Shown piece after piece: positions 35,389 to 43,039 of a stretch of 64,000 bases of DNA. The DNA is from Rhinopithecimicrobium faecis. Its GTDB lineage: Bacteria; Bacteroidota; Bacteroidia; Sphingobacteriales; Sphingobacteriaceae. The stretch covers positions 124,001 through 188,000 of the forward strand of contig JAGKSB010000004.1 in the NCBI GenBank assembly GCA_017942165.1, read 5' to 3'. How positions within the stretch are numbered: the first letter of the stretch is position 1; the number at the start of each line of letters is the position of its first letter. Below the pieces are notes generated by a model. That model saw only the letters and a program-made list of their open reading frames with translations, searched no databases and was not told the origin of the DNA. A program made the translations under genes and the position numbers.

Positions 35389-37671
35389 ATGCATTTTAGA
35401 AAATCTGTTCTCCTAGGGATAACCTCTTTATTTCCATATTTAATTCACGCACAACAAGAAGTGCGCATTAAAGTCGTGGAGGCACAAGCGTCAATCCCTA
35501 TTCATGGAGCATCAATTTCCATAAATAATAAATTATATAGTACAGGTGTTAGCGGTGTTACGAACGTTGCGGTGAAGAACTTCCCTGCGCGTATGATTAC
35601 GAGCTCCATGGGCTACGCTTCGGATACCACTTATATACAGTCTAACGAGCCCCTTGTGGTGACGCTAAATCCTTCGGCAATACAGCTTCAAGCGGTAGAG
35701 ACATCGGCCGTTCGGGAGCAGCAGATCGCTTCCATCGCCAACTTATCTGGTGTAGCACTTGCGGAAAATAAAGACCGCTCGCTCGCCGAAGCATTGAAAA
35801 ATATTGCGGGTGTACAGGTGTTGCAAACGGGTACAAAGATCGGTAAGCCTGTCGTAAATGGCTTATTCGGAAACCGAATAGCAATCTATAGCAATGGCGT
35901 AAAATTAGAGTCTCAGCAATGGGGTAATGATCATGCGCCAGAAATAGATATCCAGCAAGCTGCAGAAATAAAAGTTATAAAAGGAGCCGCCTCGCTACGC
36001 TACGGTGCGGAAGCACTCGCTGGCGTCGTGCTTGTCAATGCAATTCCCTTTCAGCAGATATCTTCCTTTTCGGGAAATGCAGGTTTTTCATTAGCGACCA
36101 ATGGACGTGCTTACCAGCCCTATATCAATGTTCAAGGTTTAACCCCCTTAAAGGGACTTAAATACCGCGCTAATTTAAACTATGCGCGCAGTGGGAACCA
36201 GCAGACGCCCTCCTATTATTTAAATAATACAGCCTTTGAAAATTACAATGCGAATCTATCTTTAGGCTATACGCATAGACGCTCATCCTATGAGCTTTCC
36301 TACACACAATTTTACGATCAGACAGGCATCCTTTCAGCAACGCATATCGGTAGCATAAGCAGCTTTTACGAGCGCCTAGCTTATGGAAGACCGTATGAAT
36401 CGGAAGATTTAGGTTTTTCCTACAGCATACAAGCGCCAAAGCAGCAAGTACGTCATCAAACATTAAAAGCTTCTTTTAAGCAGGATTTCTCATCGACAAG
36501 TAATCTAGCGATAAGCTATGCTTACCAATCGAATCAGCGGCAGGAATTTGACAAGCGTCGCGCTGGAAGGGATGAGCTTCCCTCCATGGATATGGTATTG
36601 AAAACGCATACCGTAGATGCATTGTACAACTACAGTCAGGATATTCATAAGTTTCAAGCTGGGGCACAACTAATGTCTCAGGTAAACAATAATGTTCCGG
36701 GAACATTTAATACGCCGTTAATTCCTAATTACGACTCCTTTAACACGGGTGTCTTCGGTATCTACTCTTTAAATAAACAACGTGCACGTTATGAAATTGG
36801 GGCACGCTATGATTTCAAGCATTTTGATGCGGCAGGAATCAACCGCCTTGGAGCGTCTTATGGATCTAATAGAAACTTTCATAATGTTTCCGCCAATGTT
36901 GGTTTTGCATACCACATAGACAACCATATGGATTTTAAGTCCAACCTCGGTTTAGCATGGCGCGCGCCCTCAGCTCAGGAGCTTTACAGTCAGAATATCC
37001 ACCAGAGTACAGCGCGCTATGAGCGTGGAAACCCCGATCTAATTGCTGAAAAAGGATTGAAATGGGTGAACTCCCTAGAAATTCAGGAAGGTGCAAATGC
37101 TTTTAAAATTGATCTCTACGCCAACTATATAAAAGACTATATCTATGTCAGTCCTGCGGGAGAATTTGTGCAAAATCTAGCGGGTACATTTCCCATCTGG
37201 GACTTTAAGCAAGATGATGCTTTTATTGCAGGATTAGATATTCAGGCAAAAGTACCTTTAACGGCAAAGTTACAGTATCAGGCAAATGCTTCAGCAATCT
37301 ATGCAAGAAATATCATCCTGGGTCAGTACCTCCCTTTAATTCCGCCCTTTTCACTGAAGCATGAGTTACGCTGGAGTGAGCAACCGCAGCAAGGGTGGCT
37401 AAAGGCTTATCACTTCTTAATAGGTAATGAAATCTATGCCAAACAATTTTGGACCAGCGCAGCCAATGAATTGGCGGCAGCTCCCCCAGCCTACGCTTTA
37501 GTGCAGATAGGAACGGGTGCAACCAAATCTATTGGGAAGAATAATTTAGAGGCCCGCCTGTTGGTGGACAACCTATTGAACAGCTCTTATAAATCATATA
37601 CTGACTTATTCCGCTACTACAGCCATGGTATAGGTCGTTCCATAAAATTATCAATTAATTACGCTTTTTAG
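35389..37671 (+). CDS. TonB-dependent receptor, probably metal-responsive
   Basis: A 760-aa outer-membrane receptor. It has a signal peptide (about 1-21), a short carboxypeptidase-like N-terminal beta domain (residues ~22-95) and a plug with SLAEALKNIAGVQVLQTGTK and KVIKGAASLRYGAEALAGVV. The barrel carries LAWRAPSAQELYSQNIHQ and ERGNPDLIAEKG, ending in LSINYAF. The FxAPS/RGNPDL motifs are those of siderophore/vitamin/metal receptors and not SusC. The operator-like boxes and the His-rich lipoprotein 2 bp downstream suggest zinc or another transition metal. Confidence 0.92.
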   Translation: MHFRKSVLLGITSLFPYLIHAQQEVRIKVVEAQASIPIHGASISINNKLYSTGVSGVTNVAVKNFPARMITSSMGYASDTTYIQSNEPLVVTLNPSAIQLQAVETSAVREQQIASIANLSGVALAENKDRSLAEALKNIAGVQVLQTGTKIGKPVVNGLFGNRIAIYSNGVKLESQQWGNDHAPEIDIQQAAEIKVIKGAASLRYGAEALAGVVLVNAIPFQQISSFSGNAGFSLATNGRAYQPYINVQGLTPLKGLKYRANLNYARSGNQQTPSYYLNNTAFENYNANLSLGYTHRRSSYELSYTQFYDQTGILSATHIGSISSFYERLAYGRPYESEDLGFSYSIQAPKQQVRHQTLKASFKQDFSSTSNLAISYAYQSNQRQEFDKRRAGRDELPSMDMVLKTHTVDALYNYSQDIHKFQAGAQLMSQVNNNVPGTFNTPLIPNYDSFNTGVFGIYSLNKQRARYEIGARYDFKHFDAAGINRLGASYGSNRNFHNVSANVGFAYHIDNHMDFKSNLGLAWRAPSAQELYSQNIHQSTARYERGNPDLIAEKGLKWVNSLEIQEGANAFKIDLYANYIKDYIYVSPAGEFVQNLAGTFPIWDFKQDDAFIAGLDIQAKVPLTAKLQYQANASAIYARNIILGQYLPLIPPFSLKHELRWSEQPQQGWLKAYHFLIGNEIYAKQFWTSAANELAAAPPAYALVQIGTGATKSIGKNNLEARLLVDNLLNSSYKSYTDLFRYYSHGIGRSIKLSINYAF

Positions 37672-37673
37672 TT

Positions 37674-38222
37674 ATGAAAATTAACCACGTATTTCGCCCC
37701 CTTGTAGCCTTATTAGTAGCTGCAGTAAGTCTTTCTTCTTGTAAAAAAGATAACCCCGTTCATGAGCATGACAATGAGGAAATCTCACGCTTAGAATTAC
37801 AATTTACGCCTACCACAGGAATGGCTGCTGAGCCGCAGACCCTGGTCTTCACGACAGCAGACAATGCAAATAAAGAAGTCACTTTAAAAAAAGGAAGCTA
37901 TACCTTACGCATTAAAGCACAGGACTTCGATGGTCATGATATCACACAAGAATTTATAGAATCCGCTGCAGAGCATCAATTTTTCTTTGTAGGCCCTACG
38001 GCACAACAAGTTTCCTACAGCTACTTAGATGCTAATGTCGGTATTTCAGGAACTTGGAATAACTTACAAGCGGCTTCAGGCATACCTGTTCAAGTAACCC
38101 TGATGCATGGTTTAAATAAAAGTAAGGTGTCAGCTTCTGATTGGAATAATCCTAATTATTTCTCTTTGGCTGGTGGAACACGTGATATAGCGGTTTCTTT
38201 TAACCTGATTATCACGGAATAA
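37674..38222 (+). CDS. Lipoprotein with His/Asp/Glu-rich N terminus, partner of TonB receptor
   Basis: A 182-aa protein with a lipoprotein signal (lipobox LSSC, Cys at about residue 23). Immediately after it comes KKDNPVHEHDNEE, a plausible metal-binding stretch on the mature N terminus. The rest is beta-rich (LVFTTADNANKEVTLKKGSY, HQFFFVGPTAQQVSYSYLDA). It starts 2 bp after the receptor stop, so it is co-expressed. Probably a surface or periplasmic ligand-capture subunit; function inferred from context. Confidence 0.75.
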   Translation: MKINHVFRPLVALLVAAVSLSSCKKDNPVHEHDNEEISRLELQFTPTTGMAAEPQTLVFTTADNANKEVTLKKGSYTLRIKAQDFDGHDITQEFIESAAEHQFFFVGPTAQQVSYSYLDANVGISGTWNNLQAASGIPVQVTLMHGLNKSKVSASDWNNPNYFSLAGGTRDIAVSFNLIITE

Positions 38223-38276
38223 GGAAAAAACACGGGAAATATGCTTTGAATTATTTCTTAATATGCTGAAATAATC

Positions 38277-38284
38277 TATCTTTG
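38277..38284 (+). promoter_or_regulatory. -7 element of tRNA-Arg
   Basis: TATCTTTG, exact TAnnTTTG, 7 bp before the mature tRNA 5' end. Confidence 0.65.
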
Positions 38285-38291
38285 CGACAAT

Positions 38292-38363
38292 GTTCCCGTA
38301 GTTTAATGGATAGAATAACAGATTCCGGTTCTGTCGATATGGGTTCGACTCCCTTCGGGAACA
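38292..38363 (+). tRNA. tRNA-Arg (anticodon CCG)
   Basis: Cloverleaf: acceptor GTTCCCG/CGGGAAC with discriminator A (3' CCA not encoded), a D arm with the loop containing TGGATAG, anticodon stem ACAGA/TCTGT around TTCCGGT (anticodon CCG), and a T arm with loop TTCGACT. One T-stem pair (T-T) is mismatched. 72 nt. It reads CGG codons and marks the left edge of the accessory patch. Confidence 0.93.
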
Positions 38364-38368
38364 CTAGT

Positions 38369-38412
38369 AAAGCAGTATTTCATCATTATTTGATAGGAAT
38401 ACTGCTTTTTTT
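38369..38412 (+). terminator. Terminator after tRNA-Arg
   Basis: An 11-bp stem AAAGCAGTATT/AATACTGCTTT (38369-38379 with 38398-38408) is followed by a T run. Confidence 0.88.
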
Positions 38413-38490
38413 TATTATTTATTTCTCGCAGAAAAGCACTGTGGCATTATAAATGTAACTAGATGACTTGTAACTTGATAAGTCGTAGCC

Positions 38491-38706
38491 ATGGAGAGTT
38501 TAGAAAAAATAAGTTGTCAATTTTGCGGGGATCATGAGATGGTCATTGGACATAGCCAATTTGAAGGATGTATATATGTTGAAAATGCGGATGGTGACAG
38601 CACACCTCATATTGTGCAACATTATATATGTAGCACATGTAAAGCGATTGTAAAATCTAGCGTCAGCAAGAAGTTATTCTGCCAATGCCCTTTATGCCAC
38701 CCCTAA
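38491..38706 (+). CDS. Small zinc-ribbon-like protein (71 aa)
   Basis: Seven cysteines: C9 and C12 (CQFC), C47 and C50 (CSTC), and C64, C66, C69 (CQCPLC). The CxxC pairs suggest a zinc ribbon or rubredoxin-like knuckle. Several His residues and acidic stretches lie between. There is no signal peptide. It is not recognised as a named family; it may bind nucleic acid or protein. It ends 10 bp before the stop of the convergent unknown gene. Confidence 0.65.
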   Translation: MESLEKISCQFCGDHEMVIGHSQFEGCIYVENADGDSTPHIVQHYICSTCKAIVKSSVSKKLFCQCPLCHP

Positions 38707-38716
38707 AGGGCTTCCA

Positions 38717-39220
38717 CTACTCCCCATCTTCAGCCCCCAGTAGGACATTTAATGTACGGGTATCTATCCAATATTTCTTTTCAGCTTGATGAAGTAACTC
38801 CTTTAAGCTATCTACGTTAACAGTGGCCCCTGTCGTACGATCTCCAGCTGTAATAGGCGTATAGATTATAAATGGAAGATCTGCTTGATTTTCTGCTGAC
38901 GGATGATAATTACTAATATTTTTAGCAAGCAGTTGCTGCAGGATATTTTCAGTTAATGGTGTTAAAAACCGCTGAAGATGGTCTATATTAGCAAACTCGG
39001 CGTCAATGCAGGACTCAAGTAGATCTTTTAAATTATTTATAATAAGGTTTGTCCCCGCAGCCTCCTCTCCCTTATCGATTAGATATAAGCCTACAGCACG
39101 ATAAGAAGCAATTAGCTCCACAAGCTCTTGCGCACAGTCATGGGTAAATGGTTTGCCTACCGCAATAATCGCTTCCCTTTTACCTGCTAGCTCTTTCAAT
39201 AATTTTTCTACGTCTTCCAT
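38717..39220 (-). CDS. Hypothetical protein (about 167 aa), divergent from the CDC-like gene
   Basis: An acidic, mostly helical cytosolic protein (DVEKLLKELAGKREAIIAVG, GTNLIINNLKDLLESCIDAE, LTPLTENILQQLLAKNIS) with no known motif. I chose the ATG at 39220 because GGAGGA stands at a Shine-Dalgarno distance upstream; a GTG at 39238 would add six residues. It is divergently placed next to the pore-former gene, but nothing shows that it is an immunity protein. Confidence 0.6.
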   Translation of the reverse strand: MEDVEKLLKELAGKREAIIAVGKPFTHDCAQELVELIASYRAVGLYLIDKGEEAAGTNLIINNLKDLLESCIDAEFANIDHLQRFLTPLTENILQQLLAKNISNYHPSAENQADLPFIIYTPITAGDRTTGATVNVDSLKELLHQAEKKYWIDTRTLNVLLGAEDGE

Positions 39221-39332
39221 AGCTATACTTTCCTCCACCCGTTAATTGTAAACTAAAATTAAGAGTTATTAGCGCATGAAATGTCAGTGTATTCTTAGGA
39301 ATTGTCATTTTAAATCAACAATTTTCAAATAT

Positions 39333-39340
39333 TATATTTG
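39333..39340 (+). promoter_or_regulatory. -7 element of the CDC-like gene
   Basis: TATATTTG, exact TAnnTTTG, giving a leader of about 110 nt before the ATG at 39455. The leader is very AT-rich with no clear structure. Confidence 0.5.
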
Positions 39341-39454
39341 CTTCGGTTATTAAAAAATTATAAAAACTTGTTATTTTCATTAAAAAAAATAAAAACAAAA
39401 GAAACATACAGCTGCTTTAGTGATATATATTTATATTGCAGTATATATTATATC

Positions 39455-40618
39455 ATGAATAAAAATTTAATTGCACCCTTACTATTATTTCTAGTATCGC
39501 TATCATCTTGTAATAAGGAGGAAATTAAGGCTCCTAGCGAGGCTGAACAACAAATTAAAGGAAGATTTGACAATTCACCATTCATATGGGATTACAAGTC
39601 AGACCCTAATTCCAATAAAATATTTATTGGAGACATAAACGTAAATAAAAACACGAATAACATATCCTCTGCTGATAAAGTTGCTTCTAGTGGTATTTTT
39701 ATAGGGTCTAATTCAAATATTTACCCAGGGGGAATATATCCTCAATCAAGAATTGACGATTTTACGTTTAACAATGCATATCCTTATGAAAAAAACCTAT
39801 TTGATTATTACTTTGGTTTTACAAGAAAATTCATTGTAGAAGATGTTTCTCATAAATATGGTCGTGGATTAAGAGAATACTATAAGGCAGAAGCAGCAGC
39901 ATTACAATCCCAACAATTTAAAAGTTATATAGCTGCAACAGACTCTAGAAATTTAAATTTTAGTTCTGTGCAAGCTTTAACTTACTCTGACATTGAAAAA
40001 AGCTTTTCTGCGAATACTTCTTTTGGTAAAATTTTCACATCGAAGATGAGTCAAAATAAAAAAAGTACATCTTATAAGAGTATTTATTTTGCTAGATTAG
40101 AGACTTCTTCTTTTGAGGTTATTTTTGAGCCAGATTACAAGAATTTTTTTGTTGAAAATTCAATAAATGAGGATGTTAAGTTAGCTCCAAAAACACGAAG
40201 CCGTGGAAGTGACATTAATAATAAATCAGTTAATTTCGAAGAAGGAGCCCCATTTTATGTTAGAAATATGTCATATGGAAATTATGCATATTTAGCTATC
40301 GAAAGTGACTATTCTTTTTCTGAAGTAAAAACGGCTATAGAAGGTACCTTCAATTTATGGAAAATAGATGCTGCTGCAAAATATGATAAAAAAACTGCAG
40401 ATATTCTATCAAAATCTTCTGTAACTATACTAATTAGTGGTAAAGCTAAAGGCATATCTAATGCTACAGAAACATATTGGGCGACATCCCTTAATACTCT
40501 TGTAGACATTTTTACAGTGAAGTTTAATGAGCATTACATTGGTACTCCAACATATATAGAAGTGCGAGATGTATTAACAAACTCAACTTACAATCCTCTT
40601 GTAAATACAACCAACTAA
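39455..40618 (+). CDS. CDC-like (thiol-activated cytolysin fold) lipoprotein, domain 4 absent
   Basis: A 387-aa protein from ATG 39455; the frame is open further upstream from a TTG but that extension lacks a signal. The N terminus is a lipoprotein signal with lipobox LSSC (C19). The mature part follows cholesterol-dependent cytolysins block by block: SNIYPGG (88-93) for the CDC YPG segment; YKSIYFARLETSSFEVIFEP (207-226) for YKQIFYTVS; PFYVRNMSYGNYAYLAIES (266-284) for the core VAYGRxVYLKLE; then SEVKTAIEGTF (289-299) and LSKSSVTILISGKAKG (318-333) for the two helix/strand membrane-hairpin regions. It ends after TPTYIEVRDV, where CDC domain 4 would begin; the undecapeptide and Ig-like domain 4 are missing. 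This fits the CDC-like (CDCL) family of Bacteroidota. Probably a surface-anchored pore-former. The gene is AT-richer than its neighbours. Confidence 0.85.
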   Translation: MNKNLIAPLLLFLVSLSSCNKEEIKAPSEAEQQIKGRFDNSPFIWDYKSDPNSNKIFIGDINVNKNTNNISSADKVASSGIFIGSNSNIYPGGIYPQSRIDDFTFNNAYPYEKNLFDYYFGFTRKFIVEDVSHKYGRGLREYYKAEAAALQSQQFKSYIAATDSRNLNFSSVQALTYSDIEKSFSANTSFGKIFTSKMSQNKKSTSYKSIYFARLETSSFEVIFEPDYKNFFVENSINEDVKLAPKTRSRGSDINNKSVNFEEGAPFYVRNMSYGNYAYLAIESDYSFSEVKTAIEGTFNLWKIDAAAKYDKKTADILSKSSVTILISGKAKGISNATETYWATSLNTLVDIFTVKFNEHYIGTPTYIEVRDVLTNSTYNPLVNTTN

Positions 40619-40678
40619 GGAGGAACAACTACGGGAGAAAGACCTTCTTCTAGTACGTAGTATATATAGGCCGTATCC

Positions 40679-40742
40679 AATAAACTGTGTAAAAAAATAA
40701 GGTGGGTTTGAAAATCCACCTTATTTTTTTACACAGTTTATT
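40679..40742. repeat. Perfect 27-bp inverted repeat, possible IS256-type end or terminator
   Basis: The left arm 40679-40705 (starting AATAAACTGTGTAAAAAAAT) and the right arm 40716-40742 are exact complements with a 10-nt spacer. The flank CCGTAT plus the arm resembles, from memory, IS256-family terminal repeats (GTCCGTAT...GTGTAAAA). It would also form a very stable hairpin that can stop transcription from both the CDC-like gene and the DUF2892 gene. Confidence 0.85.
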
Positions 40743-40780
40743 ATAAAAACATCAGTAGTCAATCTTATCGAATACCTAAG

Positions 40781-41083
40781 CTATTTTACAAAATAGCGAT
40801 GCTCCACGATTTCAATTTTATCTGGTTCGGGGATTTTAGAATCTATAATCTTTTTTATGGGGCAGTTACCACGTATCCCACGGAACACCAAGGCTCCACC
40901 TAAAGTTAGCTTGGTGACCGCATTTAGTGGGCTATGGATCACATTACGTATGCCTGAGCCTAATATAAACCCACCAGCAATTACAGAAAGAATTCTTTCT
41001 GACCCTGAGATCGACCCTGATTCACATTCGGCATCAACTCGATCTTTCACTTTATTCAATAACATTGTTGTAAGTCCACTCAT
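40781..41083 (-). CDS. DUF2892-like small membrane protein
   Basis: A 100-aa protein with two hydrophobic segments (ILSVIAGGFILGSGIRNVIH and AVTKLTLGGALVFRGIRGNC) in the DUF2892/YgaP transmembrane arrangement, including the GNCPI-type Cys motif (GNCPIKK). The first 26 residues are polar and the C terminus is charged. Relatives with this fold lie in the inner membrane; no rhodanese domain is attached. Function unknown. Confidence 0.72.
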   Translation of the reverse strand: MSGLTTMLLNKVKDRVDAECESGSISGSERILSVIAGGFILGSGIRNVIHSPLNAVTKLTLGGALVFRGIRGNCPIKKIIDSKIPEPDKIEIVEHRYFVK

Positions 41084-41150
41084 AATATCAGTCCTTAATC
41101 GTTTAAAGTAAAACAGATTAGCTGTATAAATGTTTTTCGTAGCTTAAATT

Positions 41151-41190
41151 AGCTGTTTATATTCAAAAGAAAATAGCTGTTCATATTCAA
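41151..41190. repeat. Two 16-bp direct repeats upstream of the ATP-cone nuclease gene
   Basis: AGCTGTTTATATTCAA (41151-41166) and AGCTGTTCATATTCAA (41175-41190), one mismatch, period 24 bp; a third partial copy AGCTGTATAAAT begins at 41120. They lie 54-93 bp before the ATG and could be regulator sites. Confidence 0.75.
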
Positions 41191-41243
41191 GAAATATGTT
41201 ATTTTAGTAATTATGCCACTGTTACTAATTATACCCACTGATT

Positions 41244-42086
41244 ATGAATGTAAAAAAATATTCTGGCGAACTAATTCCCTTTAACGCCGATAGTTTAAAA
41301 GGATCTTTAGCTAAGTCTGGCGCGAGCCCGGAGTTAACAGAAAAAGTATATCAAACCATTACCGAGAAGTTATATGATGGCATCACGACGAAGGAACTTT
41401 ACAAAATAGCTTTTCAAGAACTTAAGCAGCTAAAAAATACCTATGCGGCAAGGTATAGTTTAAAGAAAGCGATGCGTGATCTTGGGCCTGAAGGATTCTA
41501 CTTCGAGAAGTGGGTAGCAGCCTTATTGAAGGAAGGTGGCTTTCAAACAATTACTGGGAAAATAGTTCAGGGAAACGCTGTAACACATGAGATTGACGTT
41601 ATCGCTGCTAAGGACACAGAAATGTTAGCTATAGAATGTAAATTTAGAAACGATATCGACGCAAAGATTACGGTTACAACTCCTATGTATTTCCTTTCTA
41701 GGTTTAAAGATATTTGTGATAAGAGCTATACTTACTTTGAAAAAGAGCGAAAGTTCACGCAGGGATGGCTAGCGACGAATACCTATTTCACGAAGGACGC
41801 TATTAATTTTGCCGAATACTATCACATTAATTTATTGAGCTGGGACTACCCTGTCGACAAAAGTATTAAACGCCGTGTAGATTCCGCAGCCCTCTATCCA
41901 ATTACCTGCCTGACGAGCATTACGAAATTAGAAAAAGATAAGCTCCTAGCAAAACGCTGTATACTCGTTAAAGAGCTTGCAGAACAGCCGGAGCTATTAG
42001 ACGATCTTACCATGACTAATGCCAAGAAAAAACGTACGCTAAATGAAGCCCATGAACTTATAAAAATTAAACAAGAAGGAGCTTAA
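41244..42086 (+). CDS. ATP-cone domain fused to PD-(D/E)XK (Mrr/RecB-like) nuclease
   Basis: A 280-aa protein. Residues ~1-85 match the ATP-cone nucleotide-sensing fold (KKYSGELIPFNADSLKGSLA, TTKELYKIAFQELKQLKNTY, AARYSLKKAMRDLGPEGF), normally the allosteric domain of ribonucleotide reductase and NrdR. Residues ~86-200 carry a restriction-endonuclease core: E88 in FYFEKW, D118 in HEIDVIA and E131-x-K133 in AIECKFR, the complete nuclease signature. The C terminus (~200-280) is helical. It could be a nucleotide-gated DNase in defence or repair; function not established. It converges with ispE. Confidence 0.85.
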   Translation: MNVKKYSGELIPFNADSLKGSLAKSGASPELTEKVYQTITEKLYDGITTKELYKIAFQELKQLKNTYAARYSLKKAMRDLGPEGFYFEKWVAALLKEGGFQTITGKIVQGNAVTHEIDVIAAKDTEMLAIECKFRNDIDAKITVTTPMYFLSRFKDICDKSYTYFEKERKFTQGWLATNTYFTKDAINFAEYYHINLLSWDYPVDKSIKRRVDSAALYPITCLTSITKLEKDKLLAKRCILVKELAEQPELLDDLTMTNAKKKRTLNEAHELIKIKQEGA

Positions 42087-42122
42087 ATTTAGCGTTCAGA
42101 AATCCGTCTTGTAATGCGTTTT

Positions 42123-42938
42123 CTAGTGCGTCTTTGTGGGGTAATAAATCGTGCCGAAATGCGATAAGTGATCTAAGTTTACAGGCTCCCAAAAAATAGC
42201 GTATACAGCAGATCCCGACCCCGACATCGCCGCATAGATTGCGCCCTCTTCATACAGCGTCTCTTTTAATGATTTAATAAGGGGGTATTTCTCAAAAATA
42301 CCTTCTTCAAAATCATTTCTGATATGATACTTCCATTCCTGGATAGGCAGCTGTACAGCGCGTAGAAGATTTGACTGTGGCTCCTTAGGAGTTACAGAGG
42401 CGTAAGCTTCCGCAGTGGAGATATGTATGTCCGGCTTGATGGTAACGATATAATAAGAAGAGAGGTCAAGATCAATAGGTGAAAGCGTGGTTCCTATACC
42501 TACGGCATAAGCTGGTTTATTCTGGATAAAGAAGGAGCAATCTGCGCCTAAGGTTCCCGCAAGTCGCTCAAGCTCCTCTACAGGTATAGCCAATGAAAAC
42601 AAGTTATTTAATAGGTTGAGCACATAGGCCGCATCAGAAGATCCACCACCTAAGCCTGCACCAATAGGAATATTCTTATACAGATAGATATCCACATAGG
42701 GAATATCATAGTGCTGCTTTAGGAGCTTAAAAGCTTTTATACATAGATTGTCAGCGCTGTAAGGGATTTCTATCCCTGAGGTAAACAGCCTTGTTTCCTG
42801 CAAACCATTTTCCACTAACTCAACGACATCATAGATTGGTAGCGGACAGAAAATAGTTTCCAAGTCATGATATCCATCAGCACGTTTATTGGTAATATAT
42901 AAGCCTAAATTTAATTTCGCATTTGCAAAAGCTATCAT
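42123..42938 (-). CDS. ispE: 4-diphosphocytidyl-2-C-methyl-D-erythritol kinase
   Basis: Fourth step of the MEP isoprenoid pathway: ATP-dependent phosphorylation of CDP-ME. A 271-aa GHMP kinase with FANAKLNLGLYITNKRADGYHD (substrate Lys/His region), the ATP loop IPIGAGLGGGSSDAAYVLNL and the third motif YAAMSGSGSAVYAIF. It has the expected length. Confidence 0.97.
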   Translation of the reverse strand: MIAFANAKLNLGLYITNKRADGYHDLETIFCPLPIYDVVELVENGLQETRLFTSGIEIPYSADNLCIKAFKLLKQHYDIPYVDIYLYKNIPIGAGLGGGSSDAAYVLNLLNNLFSLAIPVEELERLAGTLGADCSFFIQNKPAYAVGIGTTLSPIDLDLSSYYIVTIKPDIHISTAEAYASVTPKEPQSNLLRAVQLPIQEWKYHIRNDFEEGIFEKYPLIKSLKETLYEEGAIYAAMSGSGSAVYAIFWEPVNLDHLSHFGTIYYPTKTH

Positions 42939-42964
42939 TTGTAAAGAATCTTAAAGTTCACATA

Positions 42965-42986
42965 GGCCACGCTCCTATAGCGTGCC
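42965..42986. other. Hairpin between the GH29-like gene and ispE
   Basis: GGC(C)ACGCT pairs with AGCGTGCC (42965-42973 with 42979-42986) with one bulged base and a 5-nt loop. No T-tract follows, so terminator function is doubtful. Confidence 0.4.
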
Positions 42987-43039
42987 TCCCACCGCTTGAA
43001 AAGTAACTTTTATTTTTAACATTAGCAAGACATAATCAC

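Noticed and set aside
38292..38363. Second tRNA or a direct repeat of the tRNA 3' end downstream
   Set aside because: Only one cloverleaf was found; the sequence GGGTTCGACTCCC is not repeated to the right within the patch.
39338..39454. TTG-initiated extension of the CDC-like protein
   Set aside because: The extension overlaps the promoter element and removes the clean lipoprotein signal that begins at 39455.
42965..42986. Hairpin as terminator of the GH29-like gene
   Set aside because: It has a bulge and no following T-tract on the minus strand, so it is kept only as a weak structural feature.
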